Under the pieces are notes generated by a model. It saw only the letters and a program-made list of their open reading frames with translations. It was not told the origin of the DNA and ran no database searches. Below, piece after piece: positions 53,556 through 64,000 of a stretch of DNA of 64,000 bases. The first letter of the stretch is position 1. The number at the start of each line of letters is the position of its first letter. The stretch spans positions 2,790,001 through 2,854,000 of the forward strand of contig JAPFFF010000012.1 in the NCBI GenBank assembly GCA_039105265.1, written 5' to 3'. A program made the translations under genes and the position numbers. Source of the stretch: Tritrichomonas musculus (Eukaryota; Parabasalia; Tritrichomonadida; Tritrichomonadidae).

Positions 53556-55353
53556 GTCATAATAGACAAAATTTTCTTGTATCTTTTTATCTATTTTTAA
53601 TATTATTATAAATCTTTCATATTTCTAAATCAACACATTTTTTTTTAGAGAAAATCTTAAATACAAGGATTTTAATAGAAACTTTCTATGATAGCTAAGT
53701 TTTTATCTTCAATTTAAAAGCACCGAAATATAAAATTTTATGGCCAAATATCAATTGAAAACTTAATGTATATATATTTTAACTTGATTGGAATTGAAAT
53801 ATTTGAACTTGACAATATAAAAATGATTAATCTACAATACCAATTAGTTGTCCTTTAGTTAAAATGAAATAGTTTGATTTGCTCTCAGGAGTTTATAAAG
53901 AAATGTAATGCGGTCTATTTTCCTTTTCATTTAAAGTAAACTTTTATTGATAAAATTGTGTATTTTGATTGTATTAAAATGAACTAAGATGGAGAAAAAA
54001 TCATCACTAGATCTGATACAGATTATTTTCTATCGTTTGAAATCACAAGAACAAAGATAATCATATGGAAAAAAATAGTGATGGAAAAAGCATATATTAT
54101 GAAAGAAAAGATTTTCATAGTTTTCATTATTGTTTTTTACAAAATCATTTTTCATTTTTTTTATAAAGGAAAAGTAATAATGAACATATGAGATTTGTTT
54201 GCTTGCTTTTTCTTTTCTTCTTGTTTCAAAAATGAAACAAAGATTTTTCAAAAATATTGAATTATTAATCAAAGAACAATTAAGGAGGGTGACAATTATA
54301 TGACTATTATTTCTCACAGGTATTATATCAAAAAGACAATTCGATATGATACTTAAGCAAAATATCAAAAATACAGTTTCATATGGAATCCTATCATAAA
54401 AAAAAAAGCCAAAGTTTACCAAATTCAAATCAAAAAAGATTTATTTTTAAATTTAATTTTCAAAATCAATAGCTGACATTATTCTTTTTTTATTACATCA
54501 AATATACTATTTGTATCATTAAACTTATAATTCTAATCAAAATATTTTTAACTGATCTAAGCTTTTTTGTAATTTAAATATTTATTATTTATAATCATGC
54601 ATACATTTTGAATCATCTATAATTTGATGATTAAATTATATATTTAATAATACAAATTATTTATTGGATCTCAGCAATTTTAATCGTTATACTTATCATA
54701 TATATCAAATGAATTTTCGGAAATTTTAAAGAAAACTTTTTTTCTTTTTAATTTGAATTAAAGCTCTTTTAGCATTACTCAAATGACCTTGATAAACCGA
54801 TCAAAACTCTTTTTTTGATTTACGATGCAAAATAAATGAAATACAGAGCAAGAATAATCGTTTTTGGAAAGATTGTATCATTGAAAGAAGATCTATCAAA
54901 TAATTCAATTACATTCGATATTTGATGAAAAATTTGATAAAGGGCTGATAATTGAAAAGACATTTAAATATTTTTTGAATGAAAACAACTTTTTCATAAG
55001 AACATAACAAAATAGTTTAAACCATGAACCATTTAGAAAATCATATTACACTGTACAAAAAAAGGTATAAACATCATATATATAGAACAAAAATATGAAA
55101 TATCAAAATAATGATTATAATTTCCATTAAATAACGATTAATAGCTAGAATCCGAACAATTTCATCATATAATCACAAAATAAATACGATACATTCATTT
55201 ATATATTGATAAGATATTTGTTTTGTTTTTCGTCAGAGAGAAATTGAATCCTTTTAAAATTTTGTAAAGCTCTGAAATATCTGCCTCACATTCAAAATCA
55301 CATCAACTGAAAATTCTTAATAGAATGTTGGAAGAACACATCATTTTTTTAGT
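53556..55353. other. AT-rich intergenic region
   Basis: About 1.8 kb between the element and the metacaspase gene. A 132-codon minus-strand ORF (54030-54428) has no family resemblance and composition like intergenic DNA. Nothing else recognised. Confidence 0.5.
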
Positions 55354-56433
55354 ATGGGATCAGATTCAAGTGCAGCAACAACAGTCGAGACTCCAAGTCA
55401 AACAACAACATCAGAACCAGAACAAAAACAAGAAGAACCAGAACAACAACAACAAGAAGAACAAACTGCTGAACCAGAAGAAAGTGATTCAATTGGTGAT
55501 AGCGATCTTGAAGAATTGAGAAGGAAGCATCGTGAAAGATTTAGGATGAAAATGAATATGAAACGCGAAGAATTCATGGCTCTTAGAAATTCAAACACAT
55601 TGGAAGATTCAATTGAATGCATGAACAAACTCGGAACATGTGTTAATAACATTGATACAAAAGTTGCTCAAAAACATATCTCAGATGGAATCAATGAAAA
55701 AGTTTTATTTGTCGTTGTGAATACCTATGAAAAGCCACAATACCAATTAGGCGTCGGTCCAATGAATGATGCCATCACAGTTTCAATGAATCATAAAAAA
55801 TTCGGTTATAAAGTTGTTTATCTTCACAATTCAACACCAACAATATTCAAAAAGTGGCTCAAATTCCTTTTAAAGAACACAGAAAAAGATTTAACTATTT
55901 TCTACACTGGTCATGGATGCTCAATACGTGATAAAAATGGAGATGAATCGGATGGTTATGACGAAGTTTTATTATTTGATAATGGTTATGTCGTCGATGA
56001 TGAACTTGCCGATTATCTCGTTAAATATGCACACGGACAGAGAATTGTTCTTCTTTCAGATTGCTGCCATAGTGGTTCAATGTGGGATATTCAATCAATG
56101 TTGAAAGCTAAAACAGAAGTTTCTCCAAATATCATTTCAATTTCTTCGGCTAAAGATGATCAAACTGCTAAACAAACAAAAGTTGAAGCTAAGGATCAAG
56201 GAATTTTCTCATATTATTTCTGGGAATTGATGGAAGATAATCCTAACATTTCTACTAAAGAAATGGAGGCAAAAATCAATCCTTTAATTGGCAGATTTAA
56301 ACAACATTTTGCTTACGCAACAACTTCACCAGGAATGGAGAATGAGCCAATGTTTCCAAACCGTGAAAGAAAAAGGCGCTTCAGGCGAGGACGAGGAGGA
56401 CGAAGAGGAGGAAGAAGAGAAGAAAAAGAATAA
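55354..56433 (+). CDS. metacaspase (clan CD cysteine peptidase)
   Basis: 359 residues, intact. N-terminal about 110 residues are acidic, Glu/Gln-rich and then helical. The caspase-like p20 core follows: 'GPMNDAITVSMNHKKFGYKV', catalytic His187 in 'FYTGHGCSIRDKNGDESDGY', and catalytic Cys238 in SDCCHSGSMWD. The His-Cys dyad and DxCHSG motif mark a metacaspase, expected to cleave after Lys/Arg and to need calcium. A small p10-like end follows ('FSYYFWELMEDNPNISTKEM'), then an Arg/Gly-rich tail (RGRGGRRGGRREE) that is not standard for the family and resembles RNA-binding RGG tails. Trichomonads have several metacaspases. Stop TAAA. An in-frame upstream TTG is ignored; the ATG at 55354 gives the expected start. 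Confidence 0.93.
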   Translation: MGSDSSAATTVETPSQTTTSEPEQKQEEPEQQQQEEQTAEPEESDSIGDSDLEELRRKHRERFRMKMNMKREEFMALRNSNTLEDSIECMNKLGTCVNNIDTKVAQKHISDGINEKVLFVVVNTYEKPQYQLGVGPMNDAITVSMNHKKFGYKVVYLHNSTPTIFKKWLKFLLKNTEKDLTIFYTGHGCSIRDKNGDESDGYDEVLLFDNGYVVDDELADYLVKYAHGQRIVLLSDCCHSGSMWDIQSMLKAKTEVSPNIISISSAKDDQTAKQTKVEAKDQGIFSYYFWELMEDNPNISTKEMEAKINPLIGRFKQHFAYATTSPGMENEPMFPNRERKRRFRRGRGGRRGGRREEKE

Positions 56434-56962
56434 ATTATTTATTATTAATCATATATATAATTTTTAATATTAATAATCTTTATTAATAAAGAGAATAAAA
56501 ACTTGTTCAACTCTATTGTTTTTATTTTACAAATATATATTTAAAATATTTTTTTGTTGTTCCAATTATATTACTTATATTATTTATTAAGAAAATCATC
56601 AAAATTTATAGAATAAGATTTTTTCCTACCCACAAAACTTTTTCTTACACTACATAGAAATAATTGATTTATTTCAAATATTTTTTTTTAAAATTTCGAT
56701 GGTTCTCTCAATAAATAATATAAGTAATATAAATGCTTTTTTGTGAACAAAATCACATTTTTCTTTTCTATCATATAAAAAATATAAATTAAAATTGAAA
56801 TGTTTATTTTTTATAACAATTTATGCATTTAAAAAGTTAAAATATTTGCATAAATAATTGAAAATTCAATTGATGAATTGTATTAAATAAAAATAAATTT
56901 TCTCAAAAGATTTAATCAAAATTCCATTTCATTTTTTTAATTAAATCTTTTGAGATACAACA
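56434..56962. other. intergenic region
   Basis: About 530 bp, AT-rich, between two co-directional genes. Nothing recognised. Confidence 0.5.
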
Positions 56963-57616
56963 ATGATTCAAACCAACACAAGATTTGAAATTGGCCTTAA
57001 CATCCACTTATTATCATTCTCACTTCCTAAGGATATCATTAAAGATAAAGATGATGTTCGTGTTAGCATAACAACTATGCCTGACGAAATAAAACAACAC
57101 TTTCATGTACAAGGAAAGAAAATGAATCACTCAAATCATATATTTTCATTAAACATTACAAACCAAACAAAGCATATTATCTTGGTTTTCAGGAAAAAAT
57201 CTTTTCTGAACGAAAATCCAATCATTGCTTCAGTCACAATTCATACGAAAGATTTTCCAAAAATACCACAGACTCTTGATCAATTATGCTCAGGAATTAT
57301 CAATACAGATGTTAAAAAGATTAATATTTATTATCCACTTCAAAAGCAAATCCAAGAAATGAGAGAATTAAATCCAAAAATTGCTCATAAAACAGACGAA
57401 GAACTCAGAAAAGAAATAAAGAGAAAAGTTCTCGGCTATATGGAAATCCAATTATCATTCACAGCTCCATATGTAGACTATAAAGTAGATGAAAAAAAGA
57501 ATGATAAAAGTTCTCATAAGAAAAATAATATCTTCAAAAATAAAAAATATGAGAAAAAAGGAAATTATGAAAAATTGACAGATGAAAATCCATATGGAAA
57601 TTATAGTTTACTATGA
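56963..57616 (+). CDS. hypothetical C2-like protein with basic tail
   Basis: 217 residues from an ATG. The N-terminal about 125 residues alternate short beta-like strands ('GLNIHLLSFSLPKDI', 'VRVSITTMPDEI', 'KHIILVFRKKSF', 'PIIASVTIHTKDF'), in the style of a C2 or C2-like beta sandwich, but without the Asp ligands. A helical, charged middle ('IAHKTDEELRKEIKRKVLGY') leads to another strand (MEIQLSFTAPYVDY) and a Lys-rich tail. The family is not recognised with certainty. It runs in the same direction as the flanking metacaspase and BTB/LRR genes but with separate leaders, so no shared transcript is implied. Confidence 0.6.
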   Translation: MIQTNTRFEIGLNIHLLSFSLPKDIIKDKDDVRVSITTMPDEIKQHFHVQGKKMNHSNHIFSLNITNQTKHIILVFRKKSFLNENPIIASVTIHTKDFPKIPQTLDQLCSGIINTDVKKINIYYPLQKQIQEMRELNPKIAHKTDEELRKEIKRKVLGYMEIQLSFTAPYVDYKVDEKKNDKSSHKKNNIFKNKKYEKKGNYEKLTDENPYGNYSLL

Positions 57617-58051
57617 ACTTAAATTCAGAATATATTTGTTTTGTTAATTTAAATAAAATAGATATTACCAACTTTTTTTTTATTTTCATTCTTTTTACAC
57701 ATTAAATCATAACATTAAAAAAGTTAGGAAACCAGTTTAAAAATCATTAATAAAGACAACACATCAATATTTATTTCTCCAAAATTAAATAGGTTTCGAA
57801 GTTGGCCCTCTAAATAAAGATGAATATGATTTTTTTTAAATTTTATAACATATATTTTCAGTCATATAACATTCTTCTGATTAATTTATTAAAAACATTA
57901 AAAATAGCATGAATCAATACAGTAAAAGTTGAAATAATAATATTTTATAAAATAAAACTTATATGAGCATTTATACATTCAAAAAATTTTAACTAATTGA
58001 AAAAAGACTGTTAAGATTCAAAAAGTTACTCCAAATAATTTGATTTAACAA
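57617..58051. other. intergenic region
   Basis: About 430 bp, AT-rich, between two plus-strand genes. Nothing recognised beyond T runs near 57671. Confidence 0.5.
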
Positions 58052-61000
58052 ATGCTCCATCCACTGTCGCCAAACGATAAAAAAGTCGTGTTTACTTCTC
58101 CTTATGGCCAATGGCATGTATCAACCAAAAATTTTGCTTTGATTTCTGAAACTTTTAAGTTATTATTTGCACCATTAAGCATTATTCCACTCCCACGAGA
58201 TATTTCTTATCAAGCATTTGAAATTATACGCGCATATACTAGACATCCTAACAGCTCGACATTAAATTTCGAAGATTCCAAATCTTGTCTACCAAAAGAA
58301 CAAGCAAAAATACCATCAATTCTCGATATGTTCAATACCATCAATAAAAACGAAGAATGGGAAAAAATATTTGATATTGTTAAAGTAATTACAGATGTAT
58401 ACGAATTTTCCAGCAAATGGGGCATTAAAAGGCCATTACGTGAAGCAGCTCGCTATTCATTTGAACATTTTTCACCTGAAGTTATCATCGATATCATTTT
58501 GAAATTATCAACAGAACGAATAAACGAAGATAATAAATTAAATGATATCGATACAAAGATTTTCAAATCTAGTTTTGATCCAAAATATGTTGGTTACGAT
58601 TATACAGGCATTACTGACACATCAGAACTCGATTCAGTTGTAGCTCATCATATTGAGCAATATGTTCATCTTTTACGTCGATTACCATTTTATAAAATCA
58701 ATCAAATTTTATGTAAAGTCAAAAGTTTACAGCAAGGCAACGGTACATCCAAAAAACATCGAAAATCCGAAGATATCTCTGTTTTATCAGTATCGATTGA
58801 CGACTTATTACTCGACTTCATCATGAACGACCTTGAAAACGTTGATTACAGAACAAAAGAAATTCTTATTTCACGTTATATTAATCTCAACGAGTGTTCA
58901 ATAGCCAAATTACAAAAATTCAATCTAATAAACTCAGATGGTCAATACATTGACCTTACCGGCTATTCATTGAAAAAACTAATTGAAGCAGAAGACGAAC
59001 TATTAGTTGTTAAAGAAGAGCTTAACGAAACCAAAGCCAAATATGAAACAGCTGACAAAAACTCAACAGAATATTTAAACGGTCTCCACGAACTTTTTGA
59101 GGGCAAACATGGACACCCAGAAATGACCTATTTGACTGCTATCCGTGAAAGGAAGGTTACACCCACCAACGGTTCACAAAAAGTGGACGAACTTTTCAAT
59201 GTAACCGTTGAAGCCAAAATACCCGAGTCACTTTTTGAGAAAGCAAAAAGTTTAGAAACAGTTGACTCCAAACAAAGTCTCTCAATTTACCAAGAATTGA
59301 CAACCAACTTCACCCCTCAATCAGACCAATTAGTGAGCCAACACATCATTGAACTTGCGAACCATCAAGAAAGGAACCTAGCCACTTCCATCTTGAAGAT
59401 GTTTGTCAAGACGAACCGACCAAAGATGCTTCTCACTGCCTACGAAGTCTCCCTCATTGACTACAAAGTAATTTCGTCAGTGACAGGTGAAAGATGCCTC
59501 AAAAGAGCCGTTCGTCTTGGTGATAAAGAATCATGCAGAGCATACTGTGACTATCTTGTTGCGAAGGATCCAACGCAATGTCTCAAGTTCTGTCTAGATC
59601 ACTCTGATCAAGATCCGGCCTTTTCGTTCAACATTGGGTCCATTCTTCTTCTTGGCTGCAAAGGTCCGACCGTTCCAATTGACTCCAGCAGCTGCTGTTC
59701 TTCAACGAAAGAGGTTGAAATTGAAGAAGTTAAAATAGAACCACTTGCATCGCCAGTTACATTGCCAGAGAGTCCATTCTTGCCAAGTCCAAGAGGAGAA
59801 TCAAAAGGCGGTGCTGGCGTTTCACCTTTTAATGAACGATATACAAGTGAAGGTGAGACATTCAACCTTCAAGATTTTATGGAAAACACACGAAAACCAG
59901 AAAAAGTTGACAAGACAATTGAACCAGTTCCATGGAAGTCGATCAAATATTTCGAAAGAGCAGCTGTTAAAGGCTTCAATGTTGCCAATCTTGTTTTGTC
60001 TGTCATTTCGAATTCTGTTCGAAGACGCAAAGAACATTATGAGAAATTCATGATTAATTCATCTAGTAAAAAAGACTTAAATTCGGGTGATCGTATTTAT
60101 CCACGAACAAAGTTTGTTGTTCGTGTTATTCTTTCTTTGTTTGATTTGATAATTGAGACGTATCCTGACCTTGAGAAAGAAATGTTCGGATTTGTCAATT
60201 CGTTGGTTGTTCATGATCGAGATGCTTCAACTGCTGAATTTTTAATAACTCGTTCTTCATCAGCAAATGTATTTGAAGCACTGACTCAACAAACACCAAA
60301 GCTTTCTGATTATTTGCAATATGTTGTTGATGATCTTCGTCAACGTTCTGTGAGCCAAGTTCCAGCACTTTTGTCAAATGTTCACAAAGTTAGAGAAGAA
60401 GAATTTCGTGAGAAAAACAATATTAATGAAGTCCTTAGATTCCCTGAATATCTTGAAGCAATTGGTGACAGAGCCTTCTATAAATGTGGATCATTAAAGA
60501 GCATTCAATTTGATTACGAAATTCATAAATCTCGTAAAAATCAACCAAATTCATCTTCTTCTCAAAAACAGTACTTTTTGAAGTCTATTGGAAAGTATGC
60601 TTTTTATGGCTGCAATGAACTTCAAGCAATCTTCTTCAACAAGGTGAAAGATGAAACAAATGGCGATTCATCCGTTGGCATTCGTTCTTTGTCTCTTGGC
60701 GTTTCTGCTTTTAATCATTGTTCGAATTTGTGCTATGTTGAGCTTCCTGAAAATCTTTTGAGAATCGATGAAAGACTTTTTTATTCATGCGAAAAATTGG
60801 TCTCTGTCGACATTCCTCAAAGAACCGAAGAAATAGGCGAGTCTGCTTTCGAAGGTTGTAAATCACTCGAATTCATCGGCCTTCATAACGGAATAAAAAT
60901 AATTCGTGAAGGTTGCTTCCAATTTTGTGATAAATTGAGAATCATTATTATTCCAAAATCAATAAAAACAATTCCAATTCGAGCTTTCCGTTCTTGCATA

Positions 61001-61351
61001 AGCGCAACAAGTTTGCTCATTCAAGAAGGCGTCACTGAAATTGAAAAGGAAGCTTTCACTGGATGCAAAAAACTCGGCTTTGTTTCATTCCCAGCAAAGA
61101 GTTTGACTAAGATTTGCAAGGGAGCTTTCTCTCAGTGCCCTTCGTTGTTGAGAGTGACAATTCCAAAGGGATGCACTGTCGAGAAAGGCGCTTTCGATGA
61201 AGGTGTTGATATTTCTTACTTCGAAGGAAATGAAGCTGAAGAAGAAAATAAAAAGGAGCGTCGTTCTTCTAATAAGAAATCAAGAAATGTAAGCGGAAGC
61301 TTCAGCAGCAAAGAAAGTGACGATTTTGCTTTTGAAAGAGCTAACGAGTAA
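58052..61351 (+). CDS. BTB/SKP1-like, helical-repeat and BspA-LRR protein (1099 aa)
   Basis: Intact. The N-terminal about 120 residues look like a BTB/SKP1 fold ('FTSPYGQWHVSTKNFALISE' ... 'IPLPRDISYQAFEIIRAYTR'). About residues 390-720 are helical, with Sel1/TPR-like paired helices ('LSIYQELTTNFTPQSDQLVS', 'AIKYFERAAVKGF'-type), split by a Pro/Ser-rich acidic insert near 560-600. The last 300 residues are BspA-type LRRs, e.g. 'IGESAFEGCKSLEFIGL' and 'IEKEAFTGCKKLGFVSF'. A Lys/Ser-rich tail ends the chain. This order suggests an adaptor that may recruit targets to a ubiquitin ligase; that is inference. No signal peptide, so these LRRs are intracellular, unlike secreted BspA proteins. Confidence 0.85.
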   Translation: MLHPLSPNDKKVVFTSPYGQWHVSTKNFALISETFKLLFAPLSIIPLPRDISYQAFEIIRAYTRHPNSSTLNFEDSKSCLPKEQAKIPSILDMFNTINKNEEWEKIFDIVKVITDVYEFSSKWGIKRPLREAARYSFEHFSPEVIIDIILKLSTERINEDNKLNDIDTKIFKSSFDPKYVGYDYTGITDTSELDSVVAHHIEQYVHLLRRLPFYKINQILCKVKSLQQGNGTSKKHRKSEDISVLSVSIDDLLLDFIMNDLENVDYRTKEILISRYINLNECSIAKLQKFNLINSDGQYIDLTGYSLKKLIEAEDELLVVKEELNETKAKYETADKNSTEYLNGLHELFEGKHGHPEMTYLTAIRERKVTPTNGSQKVDELFNVTVEAKIPESLFEKAKSLETVDSKQSLSIYQELTTNFTPQSDQLVSQHIIELANHQERNLATSILKMFVKTNRPKMLLTAYEVSLIDYKVISSVTGERCLKRAVRLGDKESCRAYCDYLVAKDPTQCLKFCLDHSDQDPAFSFNIGSILLLGCKGPTVPIDSSSCCSSTKEVEIEEVKIEPLASPVTLPESPFLPSPRGESKGGAGVSPFNERYTSEGETFNLQDFMENTRKPEKVDKTIEPVPWKSIKYFERAAVKGFNVANLVLSVISNSVRRRKEHYEKFMINSSSKKDLNSGDRIYPRTKFVVRVILSLFDLIIETYPDLEKEMFGFVNSLVVHDRDASTAEFLITRSSSANVFEALTQQTPKLSDYLQYVVDDLRQRSVSQVPALLSNVHKVREEEFREKNNINEVLRFPEYLEAIGDRAFYKCGSLKSIQFDYEIHKSRKNQPNSSSSQKQYFLKSIGKYAFYGCNELQAIFFNKVKDETNGDSSVGIRSLSLGVSAFNHCSNLCYVELPENLLRIDERLFYSCEKLVSVDIPQRTEEIGESAFEGCKSLEFIGLHNGIKIIREGCFQFCDKLRIIIIPKSIKTIPIRAFRSCISATSLLIQEGVTEIEKEAFTGCKKLGFVSFPAKSLTKICKGAFSQCPSLLRVTIPKGCTVEKGAFDEGVDISYFEGNEAEEENKKERRSSNKKSRNVSGSFSSKESDDFAFERANE

Positions 61352-62313
61352 TTAAGTAAAAAATTTTTTTTTTTTTTTATAAATTTTTTGATTTTACACT
61401 TACAATCCTGAAACTTATTTAAAACGAAATTTTTACACTTACAATCCTGAAATTTCATATTTTCCGAAACATTATATTAAAAGCAAATTATATAATATAT
61501 TATTAATATATAATAAAATAATAATTGTTTAACATTTTGTCTTGTAGAAATAGGAAAATGGAAATTATTTGTCGATCACAACATCATTTTTGATTGCTAA
61601 ATTGAATAAATTTGGAGTGTTAGAATAGCACATTACATATTTTTAACTTCAATTCGATAAAATTGTTTGATTTCATACAATTTTCAAAAGATTATTCAGG
61701 TGAAGTGAAAATATTTTTGATGGAGAAATTGTTGACCTTGGAATTTGACAAATAAATATTTAGCTGGGCAATTATTCATGGATAAATAATCTAAGCATGA
61801 CTATAAACATTCTTTTTTAATTTTACCTTTTTTTTTTTTCCCCGAATTAATAGTTGAAAACAAACATGAAATATGTGATCTAAAATGTTTATCTGTGGGC
61901 TTGCTATTTTGAGAATAGATATCAAAAAGGTCACTTTTTACACTTAGACTTGATTATCAGTTTAAATTCTGATATTAAAAGCTGCGAAAAAAAAAAATTC
62001 TAGATCTCAGAAATTGATCTCTAATATTTATTCACCGATATCAAAAAGTTAATCAATTATCAATCTCGAGAATCGGAGATTAACAAGCCTATTTATCTGG
62101 GCAAAAAATTACAATGAATGACTGTTCCTTGCTATTTATTGCATTACAAATAAATTACTTGTAATTTTTAGCCACTAAAATATGAAATATACAATTTCAA
62201 GTTTATTTATTTATTTATGCATTTATATGTTAAATTATCGTTTTCTTTCAATTTTTTCAAATCATATCAAAAAGTTTCATAATTGTATGTCTAATTATTT
62301 TATAAAATTATAA
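61352..62313. other. intergenic region with a short direct repeat
   Basis: About 960 bp. TTTACACTTACAATCCTGAAA occurs at 61393 and again at 61432 (39-bp period). TATCAAAAAGGTCACTTTTT-type text and many AT runs follow. No gene seen. Confidence 0.5.
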
Positions 62314-62691
62314 ATGTCTGAACAAGATAATTTAGACACTCCTAAAAGTAAAAAAATGAAAAGAATTAGAGAACCGAAAAGGAAGCAGAGGATTGAAGAA
62401 GGTTATTCGAGACATTATTTTTCGGAAAAAACAGTCTCAGATAATTTACTTGGAGATTTCAAAGTTGAAACGAGTGAAGGAAAAAAATTGATCGAGGAAA
62501 TATTTGGCAAAGAATTAAAAGAAATCAAATCGCATTCAATCTTTAGGATTGCTAAGTTAGTCAGTGAATTAATTGACATCCAATTACCAAGAAATATTTA
62601 TAGAAGAAAGGATTTAATGGTCAAATGGTTCGATACATATCATGAACAAATAGAAGGATATAAGAATCATATATCTATTGAACAATCATAA
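62314..62691 (+). CDS. small basic hypothetical protein (125 aa)
   Basis: Starts at ATG. A Lys/Arg-rich N-terminal region ('PKSKKMKRIREPKRKQRIEE', probable nuclear localisation signal) is followed by about 85 residues that look folded and helical, with 'YFSEKTVSDNLLGDFKVETS' and 'YRRKDLMVKWFDTYHEQIEG'. No family recognised. It could be a small chromatin or RNA-associated protein, by composition only. The gene is bounded by AT-rich DNA on both sides and is a plausible independent transcript. Confidence 0.6.
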   Translation: MSEQDNLDTPKSKKMKRIREPKRKQRIEEGYSRHYFSEKTVSDNLLGDFKVETSEGKKLIEEIFGKELKEIKSHSIFRIAKLVSELIDIQLPRNIYRRKDLMVKWFDTYHEQIEGYKNHISIEQS

Positions 62692-63683
62692 CAATATTTA
62701 TTTATCAAAAAAAAAAAAAAAAAATTGAAAATCAAAAGAATGAAATATTTGGTTTCAGCAGAGAAATTTCGTTTTAGCAACTTTGATAAATATCAAGGTT
62801 TAATATTGTATTATTCAGATATAAAGCATTAAAGCAAAATCAACTTTATTACTGTTCTTTCTTTTAAACGTCAATATAATCAATGAATATATCAGAATAT
62901 ATGATGAAATATTTTTATTTTACAATCTTTATATAATCATATTTTCAACATTTCAGATATCAAAAAACAATAAAATGTATAATCATCATAATTTCTTTTA
63001 AATGCTCATTTTTAATGAAATGATATTTAATGTATAATTTCATATGATTTCAAAAACAATGATTTTCAAAAATACAAATGTTTTTTTCAAAACAATTTTT
63101 TTTTTAAGCCTTGTTTCATGAGTTTCTTTGTTATCAATAAAAATATATTGGCATCAGATAGTTATATTTGAAATCAATCAATGAAAGTTCTTTTTGCTTT
63201 GAAAATCGTGCAGAAGATGGTTAAATATCTATAATTTTGACCGAATTTATAATCAAAGAAAATGATATAATGCATTTAAACTTTTTTAAAAAAACCCAGG
63301 TAACAATTGATATCCGGGATTAAAATATATGTCCTCTAAAAACTGTCAATGTTATATTTATACCATATAATGAAAAACGTAAAATAATTTCAATTTTTAG
63401 AATAATGAGGATGACATAAATTAGTGCAATTAAAGAATCAGGCTCAAAAAGTTCACTCCGTTGAAAAAGTTTTGATTATTTTTGAATGACCATCACAAAT
63501 TTCATACAACTTTTTAAGAAGATGAATGACTATAAATTGAAAGAACGGTTATTTTTCTAACCACTTTTTTAAACAGAAAAATATAAATAAAGTACTTTAT
63601 ATTTTTTTTAATAATCAAATTCTTTCAAAAAGTTGAATTAACAAAGTATAAGTAAATGCTTTATATATAATATAAAATAATAT
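62692..63683. other. AT-rich intergenic region
   Basis: About 1 kb with poly(A)/(T) runs only. No feature recognised. Confidence 0.5.
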
Positions 63684-64000
63684 TTAAAAAGATTCAGCGC
63701 CAAAAGTGTCAACAATACTTTGTGAATAGTCATGCATTTCGATATCGTTCAGACCAAACAAAATAACAGATTTGACATCTTCATGACTTTGAATGAAGGC
63801 GAACGTTTCATTTGGCAGTTTCTTCGTCAATTCGCACAGCAGATACAAGAGGACGTTCTTCAGCTCTTTGTAGCTATTCACAAATTTCTGACAGAGAACG
63901 ATCATTTCAAACACAAAAACGAAAAACTGCTGATCAACCGCAAAACATCTCACAATAATTCTAAGCAAACTTAACAAATCCGTCAAAAAAGTGACACTCA
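63684..64000 (-). CDS. C-terminal part of a helical (ARM/HEAT-like) protein, cut by window edge
   Basis: The minus-strand frame is open to the right edge and ends at 63684 with a TAA. The visible about 105 residues alternate hydrophobic helices ('LLSLLRIIVRCFAVDQQFFV', 'ELKNVLLYLLCELTKKL', 'VKSVILFGLNDIEMHDYSQS'), the profile of an ARM/HEAT solenoid C-terminus. No family beyond that can be named. The start lies outside the window. Confidence 0.6.
   Translation of the reverse strand, partial: SVTFLTDLLSLLRIIVRCFAVDQQFFVFVFEMIVLCQKFVNSYKELKNVLLYLLCELTKKLPNETFAFIQSHEDVKSVILFGLNDIEMHDYSQSIVDTFGAESF

Noticed and set aside
54030-54428. 132-codon minus-strand ORF
   Set aside because: Composition equals intergenic DNA, no motif, and an ATG by chance is expected in 1.8 kb.

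Overview
The window looks like nuclear DNA of a trichomonad (parabasalid protist), most like Tritrichomonas. It is very AT-rich with long AT-only intergenic stretches and mostly intronless genes. Several families are typical of the group: BspA-like leucine-rich repeats, DUF3447 plus ankyrin proteins, a chlamydial-Pmp-like surface protein with the trichomonad acidic tail, VWA-ubiquitin-conjugating fusions and BTB plus discoidin proteins. Many stop codons read TAAA, as reported for trichomonad polyadenylation. The species is inferred from family content, not proven.
Layout. 0-10 kb: edge of a BspA-like LRR gene, an alpha/beta hydrolase, a broken Pmp-like gene, a 2.3 kb near-perfect palindrome, a C2 protein, a broken serpin and a small GTTGA-word element. 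10-24.4 kb: a large HEAT-type proteasome activator (BLM10/PA200-like), a methyltransferase, two low-complexity proteins, a DUF3447 gene apparently spliced to a BspA-LRR exon, two tRNA genes (Ile-GAU and Glu-UUC) and a broken BTB/discoidin gene. 24.6-29.7 kb: a 1693-residue actin-binding coiled-coil protein. 30-37 kb: a graveyard of DNA-transposon fragments. 37.7-39.2 kb: V-ATPase subunit B. 39.2-44 kb: non-coding, holding one clear transposable element with a 9-bp target-site duplication. 44-48.4 kb: a DUF3447 gene followed by nine ankyrin modules, each isolated by AT-rich spacers. 48.8-55 kb: an orphan I29-like secreted fragment, a VWA-E2-U-box fusion with a frame break, a disordered protein and a second element with a 10-bp target-site duplication. 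55.3-64 kb: a metacaspase, a C2-like protein, a 1099-residue BTB/SKP1-like and LRR protein, a small basic protein and the edge of another gene.
Together the identifiable genes serve housekeeping (V-ATPase, proteasome activation, methylation, tRNAs), the cytoskeleton and membrane or signalling scaffolds, mixed with expanded accessory families in various states of decay. The most unusual signals are the ankyrin-module array, which reads as one exon per repeat; the E2 and E3 (U-box) domains in one polypeptide; and a set of non-autonomous elements each packed with its own short repeated word.
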